This document shows positions 41,890-42,397 of a stretch of 42,397 bases of DNA, one piece after another. The first letter of the stretch is position 1. Each line of letters starts with the position of its first letter. The notes beneath the pieces were generated by a model. It did no database searches and was not told where the DNA came from. It saw only the letters and a list, made by a program, of their open reading frames with translations. Both the position numbers and the translations under genes were made by a program. Source of the DNA: Saprospiraceae bacterium. GTDB lineage: Bacteria > Bacteroidota > Bacteroidia > Chitinophagales > Saprospiraceae. The DNA lies in the NCBI GenBank assembly GCA_021299835.1, contig JAJTER010000012.1:1-42397 (forward strand). Direction: 5' to 3'.

Positions 41890-42397
41890 TTATAAACTGC
41901 GAATTTTAATATTTCGGAACCAAACGGCATCGCCATGATCTTGAAGGCCAATTTTACCAATAAGCGCCTTTCCCCAATCTTTTTGGTTTTTCCATTTACT
42001 TTTTTCTACAATAGCATTTATTTCATCAGAACCCAGCGTCAATTTAATCTGTCTTACGCCATTTTGCCACTGTTCCAGTTTATACCCTTTCATAATAATT
42101 CTAACTGAATTCCACTCACCGGCAGGTTTCACATTTTCCGTTTTACTAGCCATTACGTCATAAAAATCACCTGAACGGTGGGTAATAATTTTGGCGTCCG
42201 GGTGGCATTTATTATCAAGTACCTGCATTTCAGGACCTGTTAAATAAGGTTGTTTATATTTCGGATCCTCTACAATACGGTACATGATACCACTATTACC
42301 ACAATCTGAAATTTTCCATTCTACGGAAAACTCAAAGTCATCATAGTCTTCTAAAGTTACTAAATCTCCTTTAGCAATGTCACTCCTTCCCTTTTTG
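41890..42397 (-). CDS. DUF1080 (3-keto-disaccharide hydrolase) domain protein, 5' end cut
   Basis: The frame is open to the window edge, so at least 168 residues are visible and the N-terminus is outside. Family motifs are clear: FEFSVEWKISDCGNSGIMYR, LTGPEMQVLDN, KPAGEWNSVRII, WQNGV and the C-terminal IGLQDHGDAVWFRNIKIRSL. DUF1080 is a jelly-roll fold of the concanavalin type linked to 3-keto-glycoside hydrolysis. The start Met at 42285 used by shorter frames is internal. It is the upstream neighbour of the Gfo/Idh/MocA gene (25 nt). Confidence 0.92.
   Translation of the reverse strand, partial: KKGRSDIAKGDLVTLEDYDDFEFSVEWKISDCGNSGIMYRIVEDPKYKQPYLTGPEMQVLDNKCHPDAKIITHRSGDFYDVMASKTENVKPAGEWNSVRIIMKGYKLEQWQNGVRQIKLTLGSDEINAIVEKSKWKNQKDWGKALIGKIGLQDHGDAVWFRNIKIRSL

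Noticed and set aside
1-42397. tRNA, rRNA and known riboswitches
   Set aside because: No cloverleaf, rRNA segment or recognisable riboswitch core was found by reading; small RNAs cannot be excluded.

Overview
The window looks like a chromosomal segment of a Bacteroidota bacterium, most likely Saprospirales/Chitinophagales-like. Evidence for this: AT-rich DNA; promoters of the Bacteroidota form TTTG-N19/20-TAnnTTTG; two kinds of type IX secretion (T9SS) C-terminal sorting domain; a lipoprotein-type prolyl oligopeptidase; GYDIA-family GHMP kinase; and a mevalonate-pathway operon. The assignment is inferred from gene content, not from a marker-gene comparison.

Layout. 1-7058 is an accessory, partly decayed segment. 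It holds the end of an AbiE-like type IV toxin-antitoxin pair with a 23-bp inverted-repeat operator, a metallophosphoesterase, a dead polyvalent-protein kinase, a Crp-like regulator followed by a tight operon of four small exported proteins, and a broken PIN toxin with an intact small partner. This segment ends exactly at the 3' end of mnmE, a known integration hotspot. 7059-12180 is housekeeping and envelope: mnmE, a membrane dipeptidase, a beta-barrel protein, an MBL-fold hydrolase and a SPOR-domain protein. 12182-16143 is a sensory cluster: a PAS histidine kinase whose first PAS domain carries the FixL haem-ligand pattern, a receiver-CRP fusion response regulator, a thioredoxin-fold protein without its cysteines, and a double Usp-domain stress protein. 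An FNR-box-like palindrome sits between the divergent genes. 16263-19562 is a four-gene minus-strand operon (HD hydrolase, DUF3137-like, TraB/GumN-like, endonuclease/exonuclease/phosphatase).

19681-23673 holds comF and, facing it, the translation cluster rplM-rpsI-rpsB-tsf followed by pyrH, with a clear promoter and a terminator. 23923-28680 is a plus-strand isoprenoid operon: type 2 IPP isomerase, class II HMG-CoA reductase and a GHMP kinase, followed by a flavin reductase and an NfuA-like Fe-S carrier, closed by a terminator. 28723-29427 is a gene-free GC-rich block with exact 37-bp-period tandem repeats and GC-rich hairpins. 29428-37474 encodes secreted T9SS cargo (a zinc metalloprotease with Gly-Ser linkers, a large type B cargo protein), a subtilase, a small alpha-beta barrel protein and a methyltransferase. 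37647-38498 is a PD-(D/E)XK (Rpn/transposase-like) nuclease. 38562-42397 is a minus-strand operon of a DUF1080 hydrolase (cut by the window edge), a Gfo/Idh/MocA oxidoreductase and a prolyl oligopeptidase.

The best candidates for new biology are the FixL-like/REC-CRP sensory locus with its Cys-less thioredoxin-fold neighbour, the 37-bp repeat block, and the eroding island at the mnmE 3' end. No tRNA, rRNA or CRISPR array was recognised. All database-level assignments here are from recalled family motifs, not from searches.
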